A DNA stretch of 64,000 bases from positions 53,188 to 117,187 of the forward strand of contig NZ_BBYM01000032.1 of the NCBI RefSeq assembly GCF_001570405.1. Reading direction: 5' to 3'. Position numbers and translations under genes: made by a program. The notes beneath the pieces were generated by a model that did not search any database, was not told the origin of the DNA, and was given only the letters and a program-made list of their open reading frames with translations. This document shows, in pieces, positions 54,412-64,000 of the stretch (positions are counted from its first letter, which is position 1; every line of letters starts with the position of its first letter). The stretch comes from Microtetraspora niveoalba (lineage in GTDB: Bacteria > Actinomycetota > Actinomycetes > Streptosporangiales > Streptosporangiaceae).

Positions 54412-56055
54412 TCAGAGCGGGATGTTGCCGTGCTTCTTCTGCAGGCCGGAGACCCTCTTGTCACGCAGGACGGCGAAGGCGCCGGCGACCTTGGCCCGGG
54501 TCTGCGCGGGCCGGATCACCTCGTCGACGTAGCCGTACTGAGCGGCGACGTACGGATTGCTGAACTTCTCCTGGTACTCGGCGATCAGGTGGCGTTCCAC
54601 AGCGGCCCGCTCGCTCGCGTCCGCGGCGGCGAGGGTCTTGCGGTGGAGCACGTGGACGGCGCCCGTCGCGCCGGTGACCGCGATCTCGGCCGTCGGCCAG
54701 GCCATGTTGACGTCGGCGCCGACGTGCTTGGAGCCCATGACCGCGTATCCGCCCCCGTACGCCTTGCGGGTGACGACGGTCACCTTGGGGACGGTCGCCT
54801 CCGCGTAGGCGTAGATCAGCTTGGCGCCCCGGCGGATGATGCCGCCGCGCTCCTGCTCCAGTCCGGGCAGATAGCCGGGCACGTCGGCGAAGGTCAGGAT
54901 GGGGATGTTGAACGCGTCGCAGAAGCGGACGAACCTGGCGGCCTTCTCGGAGGCGTCGATGTCGATCGCGCCCGTCTGGACCATCGGCTGGTTGGCGACG
55001 ACGCCGACCGTCTGGCCCTCGACTCTCGCCAGGGCGCAGATGATGTTCCGGGCGAAAGCCCCCTGCACCTCCAGGAGGTCGCCGTCGTCGACCACCCTGC
55101 GCAGGATCTCGAACATGTCGTAGACCCGGTTCGCCTCGTCGGGGATGACGGAGTCGAGCTCGATGTCGGCGGCGGTGAGGCCGGGCTCGCTCTCGTAGGC
55201 GTAGGCGGGAGGGAGGTCGAGGTTGTTGGAGGGCAGGTAACCGAGCAGCGCCTGCACGTAGGCGATCGCGTCGTACTCGTCGACGCCGACGTAGTGCGCG
55301 TTGCCGGACACCTCGCTGTTGAGCGCCGGGCCGCCGAGGTCCTCGTGAGTGGTGCGCTCCCCCGTCACGGCGGAGACGACCTCGGGGCCGGTCACGTACA
55401 TGTAGGACGTACGGTCGCTCATCACGGTGAAGTCGGTGAGGGCGGGCGAGTAGACCGCTCCGCCCGCGCACGGGCCCATGATCATGGAAATCTGCGGAAT
55501 CACCCCGGACGCGTCGACATTGCGCCTGCCGAGTTCCGCGTAGTACGCGAGGGACACGACACCCTCCTGGATGCGGGCGCCGCCGGAGTCGTTGATGCCG
55601 ACGACCGGGCAACCGATCTTCAGGGCGAGGTCCAGGATCTTCAGCACCTTGCCGCCGAAAGCCTCCCCCATGCTGCCGCCGAGCGTGGTGAAGTCGTGGG
55701 CGAACACGCACACTCGGCGCCCGTCGACGGTGCCGTGCCCGGTGATCACTCCGTCGCCGTACGGCCGGTTGCAGTCCATGCCGAAGTCGGTGGCGCGGTG
55801 CCGGACGAACATGTCGATCTCGACGAACGACCCGGGGTCGAGGAGCCGGTCGATGCGCTCGCGCGCGGTCAGCTTGCCCTTGGCGTGCTGGCGCCTGGCG
55901 GCGCGCTCTTCGGCGCGCGTCACCGCCTCGTCGCACCGCTCGTCGAGGTCGGCGAGGCGCGCTGCCGTCGTGGGCGGAGGGTCCGCCAGGCCGGGCATGT
56001 CACGGAGGGCGGTGAGGAGCCGGCTCGGGGTCGGCGCGGGCTCGTCGTACGACAT
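54412..56055 (-). CDS. Acyl-CoA carboxylase beta subunit 2, unusual specificity residue
   Basis: A 547-residue carboxyltransferase with [34 protein letters not shown] and DVPGYLPGLEQERGGIIRRGAKLIYAYAEA. The specificity loop reads KAYGGGYAVM: Ala where acetyl-CoA enzymes have Ile and propionyl-CoA enzymes have Asp, with a further Gly just before. A smaller residue could admit a larger acyl chain. ATG 56055 is used; the open frame goes further upstream without conservation. It probably shares the single alpha/epsilon pair encoded nearby and may make a different extender unit from beta 1. Confidence 0.94.
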   Translation of the reverse strand: MSYDEPAPTPSRLLTALRDMPGLADPPPTTAARLADLDERCDEAVTRAEERAARRQHAKGKLTARERIDRLLDPGSFVEIDMFVRHRATDFGMDCNRPYGDGVITGHGTVDGRRVCVFAHDFTTLGGSMGEAFGGKVLKILDLALKIGCPVVGINDSGGARIQEGVVSLAYYAELGRRNVDASGVIPQISMIMGPCAGGAVYSPALTDFTVMSDRTSYMYVTGPEVVSAVTGERTTHEDLGGPALNSEVSGNAHYVGVDEYDAIAYVQALLGYLPSNNLDLPPAYAYESEPGLTAADIELDSVIPDEANRVYDMFEILRRVVDDGDLLEVQGAFARNIICALARVEGQTVGVVANQPMVQTGAIDIDASEKAARFVRFCDAFNIPILTFADVPGYLPGLEQERGGIIRRGAKLIYAYAEATVPKVTVVTRKAYGGGYAVMGSKHVGADVNMAWPTAEIAVTGATGAVHVLHRKTLAAADASERAAVERHLIAEYQEKFSNPYVAAQYGYVDEVIRPAQTRAKVAGAFAVLRDKRVSGLQKKHGNIPL

Positions 56056-56327
56056 CCTCTGGCCTCTTTTCGCCGGTACGACAGTGGATTCCGCCACGGT
56101 ATGAATCGCCCGGAGTTCGCGACAACCCCTATACCGAAAATCTGGAGCCCAGACTTTGAGCGGCCGTCCTTGCCGGCTTTTCACCCCTATACCTACCGTT
56201 CGAGGACATCCAGATTGGGGGCTTGTGCCGTGAAAGGAAGCACTCCTATCGCCATTTACCGGCGGCCCTGCCCGGTGAATGGAGAACCAATGACGCGCGT
56301 CGTCGCCGAAAGAGGGGCGGGCAGTTC

Positions 56328-58079
56328 ATGACCATGATTTCCGGCGCCGAGCCGCTGGCCCCGGCCGCCACCTTGTCGACGGTGCTCCGCGCCCAGGCGG
56401 CGCGGCGTCCCGACGACCGGGCCTACGGGTTCCTGCGCGACGGCGAGGAGCTGACCGAGACGCTCACCTACGCGGAACTCGACGCCGCGGCGACGGCCCG
56501 GGCCGCCTCGTTCACCGCGCTGGGCCTGTCGGGCGGCAGCGCCGTCCTGCTGCACCCGACCGGCCCGGAGTTCGTCAGGGCCCTTTACGGGTGCGTGCGC
56601 GCCGGCGTGAGCTGCGCGCCCACCCCCGTGCCCGACGGCAGGAAGGCCCTGGCCCGGCTGCGCCGGATCGCCGACGACGCGGGCGCCTCGGCCGTCCTGA
56701 CGACCGGGGCCGTCAAGCGCGACCTGGAGGAACGCTTCGCGGGGCTGCCGGAACTGGACGGCATCGCGATCGTCGACACCGAGTCGATGCCGCCGGCCGA
56801 TCCCCGGCGGCTCTCCGAGCCGGCCCCGGACGACGTGGCGCTGCTGCAGTACACGTCGGGCTCCACGGGGGCGCCGAAGGGCGTCATGGTCACCCACGCC
56901 AACTTCCTGGCCAACGTGACCGAGACCGAGCGGTCGTTCCCCGTCGGGGACGACGGCGTCGTGGTGTCCTGGTTGCCGCTCTTCCACGACATGGGACTGC
57001 TGCTCACCGTCGTGTTCCCGCTGTGCGCGGGGGTTCCCGCGTACCTGATGCCGCCCGACGCGTTCGTGCGCCGCCCGGCCCGCTGGCTGGAGGCGATCTC
57101 CCGGTTCCGCGGCACCCACGCGGCCGCGCCCAGCTTCGCGTACGAGCTGTGCGTGCGCACGGCCGCCGAGGGCCGGGTGGATCCGGCGCTCGACCTGTCG
57201 TCGTGGCGTGCGGCGATCAACGGCGCCGAGCCGGTGCGCTGGCATGTCGTGCGCGCGTTCGCCGAGACGTTCGCGCCGTTCGGGTTGCCGCGCACCGCTC
57301 CGTGCCCGGGGTACGGCCTGGCCGAGAACACGCTGAAGGCCACCGCGAACCCGCCGCACCTGCCACCGAGCGCCCTGTGGGTGTCCGCCGACGCCCTGCT
57401 CTCGGGCCGGGTGGAGATTCTCGACGAGGACGATCCGGCGGCCAAGCCGCTGGTCGGCAGCGGTGTCACGACCGGCTCCACCCGGGTGGAGATCGTCGAT
57501 CCCGGCACCATGGCGGCCTGCCCGCCGGGACGGGTCGGGGAGATCTGGATCCACGGGCCGTGTGTCGCCGCCGGATACCTCGGCCGGCCGGCCGAGACCG
57601 CCGAGACGTTCCTGGCCCGCCTGTCCGGCGAGGCGGAGGAGCGGGCCTACCTGCGCACCGGCGACCTCGGGTTCGTGCACGACGGCGAGCTGTACGTCGC
57701 CGGGCGGCTCAAGGACGTCATCATCCGCAAGGGCCGCAACCACTATCCGCAGGACATCGAGCTGACGGCCGAGTCGGCGCACCCCGGCCTGCGGCCGAAC
57801 TGCGCGGCGGCGTTCTCGGTGGACGACGGGGAACACGAACGCCTGGTCGTCGTCGTCGAGGCCGACGGCCGCGTCCTGCGCTCGACTCGTCCCGACGTGC
57901 TCCGCGAACGGATCGGGGAGGCCATCCGCGAGGAGCACCGGCTCCGGGCCGACGAGGTCCTGCTCGTCCGGCGCGGGCTGCTGCCGCGCACGACCAGCGG
58001 CAAGGTCCGGCGTCGCGCCTGCCGGGCGGGCTACCTGAACGGCGAGCTGAAGGCCGCACATTTCGTGACCGCCGACTGA
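56328..58079 (+). CDS. Fatty-acyl-AMP ligase (FAAL)
   Basis: A 583-residue adenylating enzyme of the FAAL group: YTSGSTGAPKGVMVTH, WLPLFHDMGLL (typical of FAALs), GYGLAENTLK, YLRTGDLGF and GRLKDVIIRKGRNHYPQDIE. FAALs activate fatty acids as adenylates and pass them to a carrier protein rather than to CoA. ATG 56328 follows GAGGGGCGGG. It is divergent from the beta 2 gene and converges on the PKS. It may load the PKS starter unit, the PKS N-terminus being outside the window. Confidence 0.94.
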   Translation: MTMISGAEPLAPAATLSTVLRAQAARRPDDRAYGFLRDGEELTETLTYAELDAAATARAASFTALGLSGGSAVLLHPTGPEFVRALYGCVRAGVSCAPTPVPDGRKALARLRRIADDAGASAVLTTGAVKRDLEERFAGLPELDGIAIVDTESMPPADPRRLSEPAPDDVALLQYTSGSTGAPKGVMVTHANFLANVTETERSFPVGDDGVVVSWLPLFHDMGLLLTVVFPLCAGVPAYLMPPDAFVRRPARWLEAISRFRGTHAAAPSFAYELCVRTAAEGRVDPALDLSSWRAAINGAEPVRWHVVRAFAETFAPFGLPRTAPCPGYGLAENTLKATANPPHLPPSALWVSADALLSGRVEILDEDDPAAKPLVGSGVTTGSTRVEIVDPGTMAACPPGRVGEIWIHGPCVAAGYLGRPAETAETFLARLSGEAEERAYLRTGDLGFVHDGELYVAGRLKDVIIRKGRNHYPQDIELTAESAHPGLRPNCAAAFSVDDGEHERLVVVVEADGRVLRSTRPDVLRERIGEAIREEHRLRADEVLLVRRGLLPRTTSGKVRRRACRAGYLNGELKAAHFVTAD

Positions 58080-58100
58080 GCATTTCCCCATAACACTGAC

Positions 58101-58134
58101 AGGGCCGCCGGGTGATAAATTCACCGGCGGCCCT
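58101..58134. terminator. Terminator hairpin after the FAAL gene
   Basis: A GC-rich stem of about 14 bp with one bulged G, and a short AT loop (taaat), 22 bases after the FAAL stop and in the convergent gap with the PKS gene. Confidence 0.65.
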
Positions 58135-58303
58135 AAAGTCTGCGTTCATGCATGAGACGGATCAACGCTTGTTCTGAACCACTAGCTCCTCAAAGGCCCA
58201 CCTCGTATGGTTCAAATTCGTCATCCCGATAACTCGAAGATAGAGGCCGCCTTTTCTCCGGAACACCCGTAGAGACCCTTATTCACACCCGTAGTGCCCT
58301 TCT

Positions 58304-58328
58304 GCCGGTACGGCTGAGCCGTACCGGC
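58304..58328 (-). terminator. Hairpin just after the PKS stop
   Basis: A perfect 11-bp stem (GCCGGTACGGC with its complement, loop tga) beginning eight bases past the PKS stop codon. No T-tract is seen, as is common in high-GC genomes. Confidence 0.6.
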
Positions 58329-58335
58329 GAAAAGG

Positions 58336-61300
58336 TCAGCCGAGCTGCTCCCGGATCAGGTCGATCAGCTCCTCGTCGCTCGCGGCGTCGAGGCGGTCGG
58401 CCAGGGTGTCGCCGGCGGACGCCTGCTCGGCCGCGGTCCACCTGGCGAGGAACGCCTGCAGCCGCACGGTGACCCGGGCCCTCGACAGCCCGTCCGGCGG
58501 GTTGGCGGCCATCGCGGCCTCCATCGTGTCCAGCGCCGCGATCAGCGGCTCGACATCCGTGACCGGGTCGGCGCCGGGCAGCGTGCCGTTCAGGTGTGCG
58601 GCGAGCGCGGCCGGGGTCGGGTGGTCGAAGACGATCGTCGAGGAGAGGGGGGTACCGCACTCCTTCGCCAGAAGGTTGCGGAATTCGACCGCGGTCAGCG
58701 AGTCGAATCCGAGGTCGCGGAAGGGGCGGGTCTCGTCGATCCGGTCGACCGAGGAGTAGCGGAGCACGACGGCGAGGGTGCGCCGGATCAGCTCCAGCAG
58801 CTCGACCATGCGCTCCTCGGTGCTCAGCGTGGCGAGCCGGGCGCGCAGTCCGCCGTCGTCGCCAGGTGTGTCGTCCGAGGTGCCCAGCGTGCGGGTGACT
58901 TCGGGCAGGTCGCTCAGGAGCGGGCTCGGCCGGGTGGAGGTGAACGCGGGCGCGAACCGTGTCCAGTCCACGTCGGCCACCGTCAGTGCGCTCTGGCCGT
59001 GGTCGACCGCCTGTGCCAGCGCCGAGATGGCGAGCTCCGGGTCGAGGGACGCCAGGCCGCGGCGGCGCAGGAACTCGTCCGCCTCGCCGGACACCGCCAT
59101 CCCGGATCCCGCCCATGGCCCCCAGGCCACCGAGGTGCCGGCCAGGCCGTGGTCGCGCCGATGCCGCACCAGCGCGTCCAGGTAGGCGTTGCCCGCGGCG
59201 TACAGGCCCTGCCCGCCGCTTCCCCACGTCGCCGCGATCGACGAGAACACGATGAACAGTTCCAGGTCCGCGTCCGCGGTGAGGGCGTCCAGGTGGGCCG
59301 CGCCGGTCACCTTGCCGCCTGTGATCTCGGAGATGTCGGCGACGCCGGTCTCCTCCAGCGTCGCCGACTGGGCGACACCGGCGGCGTGGACGACGCCGAT
59401 CAGCGGGCGGTCCGCCGGGATCGCGGCCAGCACCTCGGCCAGCGCGTCCCGGTCGGAGACGTCGCACTGCGCCACCGTCGCCCGCGTTCCGGCCGCCGCC
59501 AGTTCGGCGACCAGGTCGGCGGCGCCGGGCGCCTGCGCGCCCCGGCGGCCGGTGAGCACCAGGTTCGATACTCCGCGTCCGGCGAGCCACCGGGCGACGG
59601 CGCCTCCCAGGGCGCCGGTGCCGCCGGTGATCAGCACGGTGCCGGGCCGGGACGGCGCCCATGGTGTCGCGGTGGATCCCGGGTGGCTCGCACGAGCCAG
59701 GCGCCGGACGAGAATCCTGCCGCCGCGGAGGGCGACCTGGTCCTCGCCGGCGCCGCCACTGAGCACCGCGACCAGTCCTTCCCGGGTACGGGAGTCCGTG
59801 CCGGAGGGCAGGTCGATCAGGCCGCCCCAGCGCTGGGGCTGTTCCAGCGCGGCGACCTGGCCGAGGCCCCACAGTTGCGCCTGTTCCGGATGGGTCACCC
59901 GGTCCGTTCCGTCGACCGCCACCGCGCCGCTGGTCAGCGTCCACAGTGGTGCGGCCAGGTCGGCGTCGCCGAGTGCGTGGATCAGGGTGAGCATCGTTGC
60001 CAGGTCGCCCTGCTGGCCGGGCTGGTAGACGATTCCGTTGACGACCGGGGCCGCCGCCCGCAGGCGCTGCGCCAGTTGCTCCCGGTCGAGGTCGGCCGCG
60101 GCGACGGTCAGCGTGACCACCTCGGCTCCGGCCGCGTGCAATGTGTCACGAAGGGCCGGGGCGTCCTCCGTGGTGATGAGGATCCAGGTGCCGCCGAGGC
60201 GGCCGGTCATGGGCTGGCGGCCGGCGAGCGGCTTCCATTCGATCCGGTAGCGCCAGGTGTCGAGCGCCGATTCCTGTCGGCGCTGCCTGCGCCACGACGA
60301 CAGCGCGGGCAGCACCTCGCCCAGCGCCTGGGCCCGGTCGCGGAGGCTCAGTGTCCCGGCCAGGTCCTCCAGGTCCTCGCGTTCGACCGCCTCCCAGAAC
60401 CGGGACTCCACCACATCACCGGATACGACCGCCCGCATGGCCCTCGGCTTCGGCCAGAACCGTTCCCGCTGGAACGCGTACGTCGGCAACTCGACTCGGC
60501 GGCCACCCGGAAGGACGGACGTCCAGTCGATCTCGACGCCGGCCGCCCACAACCGGCCCAGCGCCATCAGTGCCGTCTCGGCCTCGTCCCGGTCGCGGCG
60601 CAGCAGCGGCGCGAACACCGCGTCGACCGCCTGCCGGACCGGCGCCGTCTCCGCTTCATCCCGGCGCAACACTCCCGCTTCATCCCGGCGCAGCAGCGGC
60701 GCGAACGCCGCGTCGAGCGTCTGCTGGGCCATCCCGCACAACACCCCGTCCGGGCCCAGCTCCACGAACCGGGACACACCCCGCTCGCCCAGACGCCCGA
60801 CTCCGTCGGCGAACCGCACCGCCTCCCGCACCTGCCGCACCCAATATCCCGGCACGCTCATCTCGCCCGGTTCGGCGAGCGTTCCGGTCAGGTTGGACAC
60901 GATCGGGATCCGCGGTTCGTCGAACGTCAGCGTCTCCACGATGGCCGCGAACTCGGCGAGCATCGGCTCCATCAGCCGGGAGTGGAACGCGTGCGAGACC
61001 GTCAACCGGCTCGTCTTACGGCCCTCGGCCGCCCACCGGGCCGCCAACTCGTCGATCACCCCGGCGTCGCCCGAGACGACCACCGAGTTCGGGCCGTTGA
61101 CCGCCGCGATGTCCACCAGGCCGCCGACCGCCTCGACCACCTCGTCCTCGGACGCCTGCACGGCGAGCATCGCGCCACCCGACGGGAGCGCCTGCATCAG
61201 GCGGCCCCGCGCCGCAACCAGCGCACACGCGTCCGGCAGCGACAACACTCCGGCGCAGTGCGCGGCGGCTATCTCACCGATCGAATGGCCCAGCAGGAAG

Positions 61301-64000
61301 TCCGGGACCACCTGGAGCGACTCCAGCAACCGGAACGACGCCACCTCCACCGCGAAGAGTCCGGCCTGCGCCCACACGGTCTGATCGAGATCCGCCCCAT
61401 CGAACACGACATCCCGCACCGGCCGATCGAGCCGAACGTCCAGCTCCGCGCAGACGGCATCGAACGCGTCCGCGAACACCGGGAACCGCGCATACAAGCC
61501 CCGCCCCATCCCGGCCCGCTGCGAACCCTGACCGGTGAACAAGAACGCCGTCCGGCCCTCGCCCGCCACACCCGAGACCACACCGGCGGCGGGCTCCCCC
61601 TCGGCCAGCGCGCCGAGGCCGGCCAGCAGGCTGTCTCGATCGGCACCCAGCACCACCGCGCGGTGCTGCAAATCCGCCCGGCCCAGCAACGACGTAGCCA
61701 CGTCCGCCGTCGCCAGCTCCGGCCGCTCCGCCACGAACCCGCGCAACCGCTCCGCCTGCGCTCGCAGCCCGTCCGCGGTCTTGGCCGACACCGGCCACGG
61801 CACCATGGCCGGTGCTTCCCCGGAGTCCGGTGTCGGCGCTTGCTCGACCTCCGCGACGACCGGCGCGGCCTCCACGATCACGTGCGCGTTGGTGCCACTG
61901 ACCCCGAACGCGGACACACCCGCCCGACGCGGCCGATCCACCTCCGGCCACGACCGGGCCTCGGTCAGCAACTCCACCGCACCCGCCGACCAATCCACCT
62001 GAGGAGTCGGCTCATCGGCATGCAGCGTCGCGGGCAGCACACCATGCCGCATCGCCTGCACCATCTTGATCACACCGGCCACACCGGCCGCCGCCTGCGT
62101 GTGCCCGATGTTCGACTTGATCGACCCCAGCCACAACGGACGATCTTCTGGGCGGTCCTGCCCGTAGGTTGCCAGCAACGCCTGCGCCTCGATCGGATCA
62201 CCCAACCGAGTGCCGGTGCCGTGCGCCTCCACCACATCCACCTCAGCCGGAGACAACCGCGCGTTCGCCAACGCCTGCCGGATCACCCGCTCCTGAGACG
62301 GACCGTTCGGAGCCGTCAACCCGTTGGACGCGCCATCCTGGTTGACCGCACTCCCCCGCACCACCGCCAACACGTCGTGCCCGAGCCGCCGCGCGTCCGA
62401 CAACCGCTCCACCAACAGCAGCCCCACACCCTCACCCCAGCCGGTGCCGTCCGCCCCCGCCGCGAACGCCTTACACCGCCCATCACCGGCCAAACCGCCC
62501 TGCCGGTCGAACTCCGCGAACGCGCCGGCGGTCGACATCACCGTCACACCACCGGCCAGCGCCATCTCACACTCGCCGTTACGCAACGCCTGCACGGCCA
62601 GATGCAACGCCACCAGCGACGACGAACACGCCGTGTCCACCGTCACCGCCGGCCCCTCAAGCCCGAACGCATACGAGACCCGACCCGACAACACCGCCGC
62701 CGCGTTACCCGTGGCCACATGCCCTTCGACCTGCTCATCGGAGGCCGCCAGCAACGCCCCGTAATCCTGACCGTTCGTCCCGGCGAACACGCCGATCGAG
62801 GCGCCGCGCACCGAACGCGGATCCACCCCGGCCGACTCGAACACCTCCCACGCGGCCTCCAACAGCAGCCGCTGCTGCGGATCCATCGCCAACGCCTCAC
62901 GCGGCGAGATCCCGAACAACCCCGCATCGAACTCGGTCACCCCATCGACGAACCCGCCGACCCGGGCATAACCGACACCGGAGTCCACAGCCCAGCCACG
63001 ATCAGCAGGGAACGGCGACAAACCGTCCACACCACCGGCCACCAGCCGCCACAACTCCTCGGGGGTGTTCACACCGCCAGGGAACCGGCAACTCATCCCC
63101 ACGATCGCGACCGGCTCCTCCACCCGATCCACCGCGGACGCCACCACCCCGGCAGCCGTCTCACCGGTTGAAGAGTCCCGGCCGAACAGCTCCTCTTCCA
63201 GGAACTGCGCCAACACCACCGGAGTCGGCCGGTCGAACACCAACGTCGCCGGCAACCGCAACTTCGTCGCAGCGTTCAGCCGGTTACGGAACTCCACCGC
63301 CATCAACGAGTCGAAGCCCAGCTCACGGAACGCCTGAGCAGGCGCGATCGCCTCGGCGGAATCATGCCCGAGCACAGCGGCAGCCAGGGCGCGGATCACG
63401 TCGAGCAGGAGTTGCCTGCGCTGACGAGCCGGCGCGGCGGCCAGCTCCTCCCGCAATCGGGAGCCGTTGCCGTCACCGGTTGCCGCGGGCAGTGCGGCTA
63501 CCTCGGGCAGGTCACGCATGAGCGGGCTCGGCCGGGTCCCCGCGAAGATGGGAGCGAACACCGACCAGTCGATATCGGCGACCACGAGGTTCGGCTGATC
63601 GTGGCCCATGGCACAGGCCAGAGCCCGGACCGCCACCCGCGGATCCATGGCCGACACGCCACTACGGCGCAGCCGCTCCGTCACCGCCTGCCCGGTCGCC
63701 ATACCGTCCCGCGCCCACGGCCCCCACGCCACCGACACACCCGGCAGACCCGCATCACGCCGCCGCTGCGCCCACGCGTCCAAGAACGCGTTCGCCGCCG
63801 CGTAATTACCCTGCCCCGCACTGCCCACCGCCCCCGCCAGGGACGAGAACACCGCAAAGAAGTCCAGCTCGCAATCCCGCGTCAGCTCATCGAGATGCAC
63901 CAACCCCGACACCTTGGCCGCCAGCACCGCCTCGAACCGCTCCGGCGTCAGAGCGTCCAAGGTGCCGTCATCCAGAACACCCGCCGTGTGCACAACGCCT
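58336..64000 (-). CDS. Modular type I PKS, C-terminal part (...KR-ACP / KS-AT-KR-ACP-docking)
   Basis: The frame is open at the right edge; about 1887 residues are visible. First comes the end of a module: KR with [11 protein letters not shown] (LDD, B-type) and NYAAANAF, then an ACP ([11 protein letters not shown], near residue 229). A full module follows: KS (VDTACSSSL; His in EAHGTGT and GHTQAAAG), AT with GHSIG and the HAFH motif (malonyl-specific), and KR with GGTGALGG, the Tyr in GLYAAGN and a TWGSGGQG Trp with no LDD (A-type). No DH or ER lies between AT and KR. The last ACP ([11 protein letters not shown]) leads into a C-terminal docking domain ending [10 protein letters not shown]. 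There is no thioesterase, so the chain passes to another PKS. Confidence 0.96.
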   Translation of the reverse strand, partial: GVVHTAGVLDDGTLDALTPERFEAVLAAKVSGLVHLDELTRDCELDFFAVFSSLAGAVGSAGQGNYAAANAFLDAWAQRRRDAGLPGVSVAWGPWARDGMATGQAVTERLRRSGVSAMDPRVAVRALACAMGHDQPNLVVADIDWSVFAPIFAGTRPSPLMRDLPEVAALPAATGDGNGSRLREELAAAPARQRRQLLLDVIRALAAAVLGHDSAEAIAPAQAFRELGFDSLMAVEFRNRLNAATKLRLPATLVFDRPTPVVLAQFLEEELFGRDSSTGETAAGVVASAVDRVEEPVAIVGMSCRFPGGVNTPEELWRLVAGGVDGLSPFPADRGWAVDSGVGYARVGGFVDGVTEFDAGLFGISPREALAMDPQQRLLLEAAWEVFESAGVDPRSVRGASIGVFAGTNGQDYGALLAASDEQVEGHVATGNAAAVLSGRVSYAFGLEGPAVTVDTACSSSLVALHLAVQALRNGECEMALAGGVTVMSTAGAFAEFDRQGGLAGDGRCKAFAAGADGTGWGEGVGLLLVERLSDARRLGHDVLAVVRGSAVNQDGASNGLTAPNGPSQERVIRQALANARLSPAEVDVVEAHGTGTRLGDPIEAQALLATYGQDRPEDRPLWLGSIKSNIGHTQAAAGVAGVIKMVQAMRHGVLPATLHADEPTPQVDWSAGAVELLTEARSWPEVDRPRRAGVSAFGVSGTNAHVIVEAAPVVAEVEQAPTPDSGEAPAMVPWPVSAKTADGLRAQAERLRGFVAERPELATADVATSLLGRADLQHRAVVLGADRDSLLAGLGALAEGEPAAGVVSGVAGEGRTAFLFTGQGSQRAGMGRGLYARFPVFADAFDAVCAELDVRLDRPVRDVVFDGADLDQTVWAQAGLFAVEVASFRLLESLQVVPDFLLGHSIGEIAAAHCAGVLSLPDACALVAARGRLMQALPSGGAMLAVQASEDEVVEAVGGLVDIAAVNGPNSVVVSGDAGVIDELAARWAAEGRKTSRLTVSHAFHSRLMEPMLAEFAAIVETLTFDEPRIPIVSNLTGTLAEPGEMSVPGYWVRQVREAVRFADGVGRLGERGVSRFVELGPDGVLCGMAQQTLDAAFAPLLRRDEAGVLRRDEAETAPVRQAVDAVFAPLLRRDRDEAETALMALGRLWAAGVEIDWTSVLPGGRRVELPTYAFQRERFWPKPRAMRAVVSGDVVESRFWEAVEREDLEDLAGTLSLRDRAQALGEVLPALSSWRRQRRQESALDTWRYRIEWKPLAGRQPMTGRLGGTWILITTEDAPALRDTLHAAGAEVVTLTVAAADLDREQLAQRLRAAAPVVNGIVYQPGQQGDLATMLTLIHALGDADLAAPLWTLTSGAVAVDGTDRVTHPEQAQLWGLGQVAALEQPQRWGGLIDLPSGTDSRTREGLVAVLSGGAGEDQVALRGGRILVRRLARASHPGSTATPWAPSRPGTVLITGGTGALGGAVARWLAGRGVSNLVLTGRRGAQAPGAADLVAELAAAGTRATVAQCDVSDRDALAEVLAAIPADRPLIGVVHAAGVAQSATLEETGVADISEITGGKVTGAAHLDALTADADLELFIVFSSIAATWGSGGQGLYAAGNAYLDALVRHRRDHGLAGTSVAWGPWAGSGMAVSGEADEFLRRRGLASLDPELAISALAQAVDHGQSALTVADVDWTRFAPAFTSTRPSPLLSDLPEVTRTLGTSDDTPGDDGGLRARLATLSTEERMVELLELIRRTLAVVLRYSSVDRIDETRPFRDLGFDSLTAVEFRNLLAKECGTPLSSTIVFDHPTPAALAAHLNGTLPGADPVTDVEPLIAALDTMEAAMAANPPDGLSRARVTVRLQAFLARWTAAEQASAGDTLADRLDAASDEELIDLIREQLG
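60597..60716 (-). repeat. In-frame internal repeats in the post-AT region of the PKS
   Basis: A 30-base unit occurs twice (60597-60626 and 60687-60716), 90 bases apart with one mismatch. Between them an 18-base unit is repeated at 60651-60668 and 60675-60692. They encode repeated [15 protein letters not shown] segments at the end of the AT domain. All spacings are multiples of three, so the frame is kept. Confidence 0.8.

Noticed and set aside
58594..63171. Very long plus-strand open frame opposite the PKS
   Set aside because: Antisense shadow: His/Arg/Gln-rich translation with no domains, while the minus strand encodes ordered KS, AT, KR and ACP motifs.

Overview
The window is very GC-rich DNA with dense, overlapping genes and long antisense open frames. 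It carries modular NRPS and PKS genes, a SARP/AfsR regulator, a LuxR-type LAL regulator and actinobacterial IS remnants. This fits a filamentous actinomycete; a Streptosporangiaceae- or Thermomonosporaceae-like host is a guess. No ribosomal or tRNA genes were seen. Two natural-product gene clusters, both cut by the window edges, are separated by about 9 kb of ordinary and decayed genes.

Cluster A (1-18774, all minus strand, at least 13 genes, most overlapping by 1-11 bases) looks like a hydrazine-based pathway. Its first genes encode a lysine N6-hydroxylase, an FAD amine oxidase and a cupin/methionyl-tRNA-synthetase-like protein. This is the trio known to make hydrazinoacetic acid from lysine and glycine in the s56-p1 and triacsin pathways. 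Here the cupin-MetRS protein also carries a C-terminal carrier-like domain. Downstream lie a TubC-Cy-A-PCP NRPS module with a cysteine-type specificity code, an acyl-AMP ligase, a free carrier protein, a GNAT, a C45-family acyltransferase/hydrolase, a PEP-mutase-family enzyme, a KAS III-like acyltransferase with an altered catalytic Asn, a 735-residue haem-oxygenase-like di-iron protein, an acyl-CoA dehydrogenase, a P450 and an MFS exporter. The combination suggests a hydrazine/hydrazone- or diazo-type unit joined to a cysteine-derived thiazoline. I do not recognise a known pathway with this set.

The middle region (about 18.8-27.7 kb) begins with a low-GC, gene-free stretch holding a good promoter for cluster A. 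It then holds remnants of IS1380-, IS3- and IS21-type transposases, a frameshifted hemerythrin gene, a DUF6351 fragment, and intact small genes (YdeI/DUF1905, VOC, AhpD-like, LysR, winged-helix regulator plus membrane protein, secreted repeat protein). A 39-bp perfect inverted repeat sits in front of the membrane-protein/regulator pair.

Cluster B (27997 to the right end) is a glycosylated type I polyketide cluster. It has a P450-like auxiliary protein with its glycosyltransferase, and six genes for a dTDP-2,6-dideoxy-L-hexose. These are followed by a DrrAB-type ABC exporter, a type II thioesterase, a 2-isopropylmalate synthase, a 5-hydroxyisourate hydrolase, a 59-residue secreted peptide, an AfsR-like SARP, a DUF5988 protein and a phosphopantetheinyl transferase. 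An acyl-CoA carboxylase (alpha, epsilon, beta) with a second beta subunit, a LAL regulator, a fatty-acyl-AMP ligase and the C-terminal 1.3 modules of a modular PKS complete it. The carboxylase would make extender units, the ligase may load a starter acid, the PPTase activates carriers, and the sugar is attached late and the product exported.
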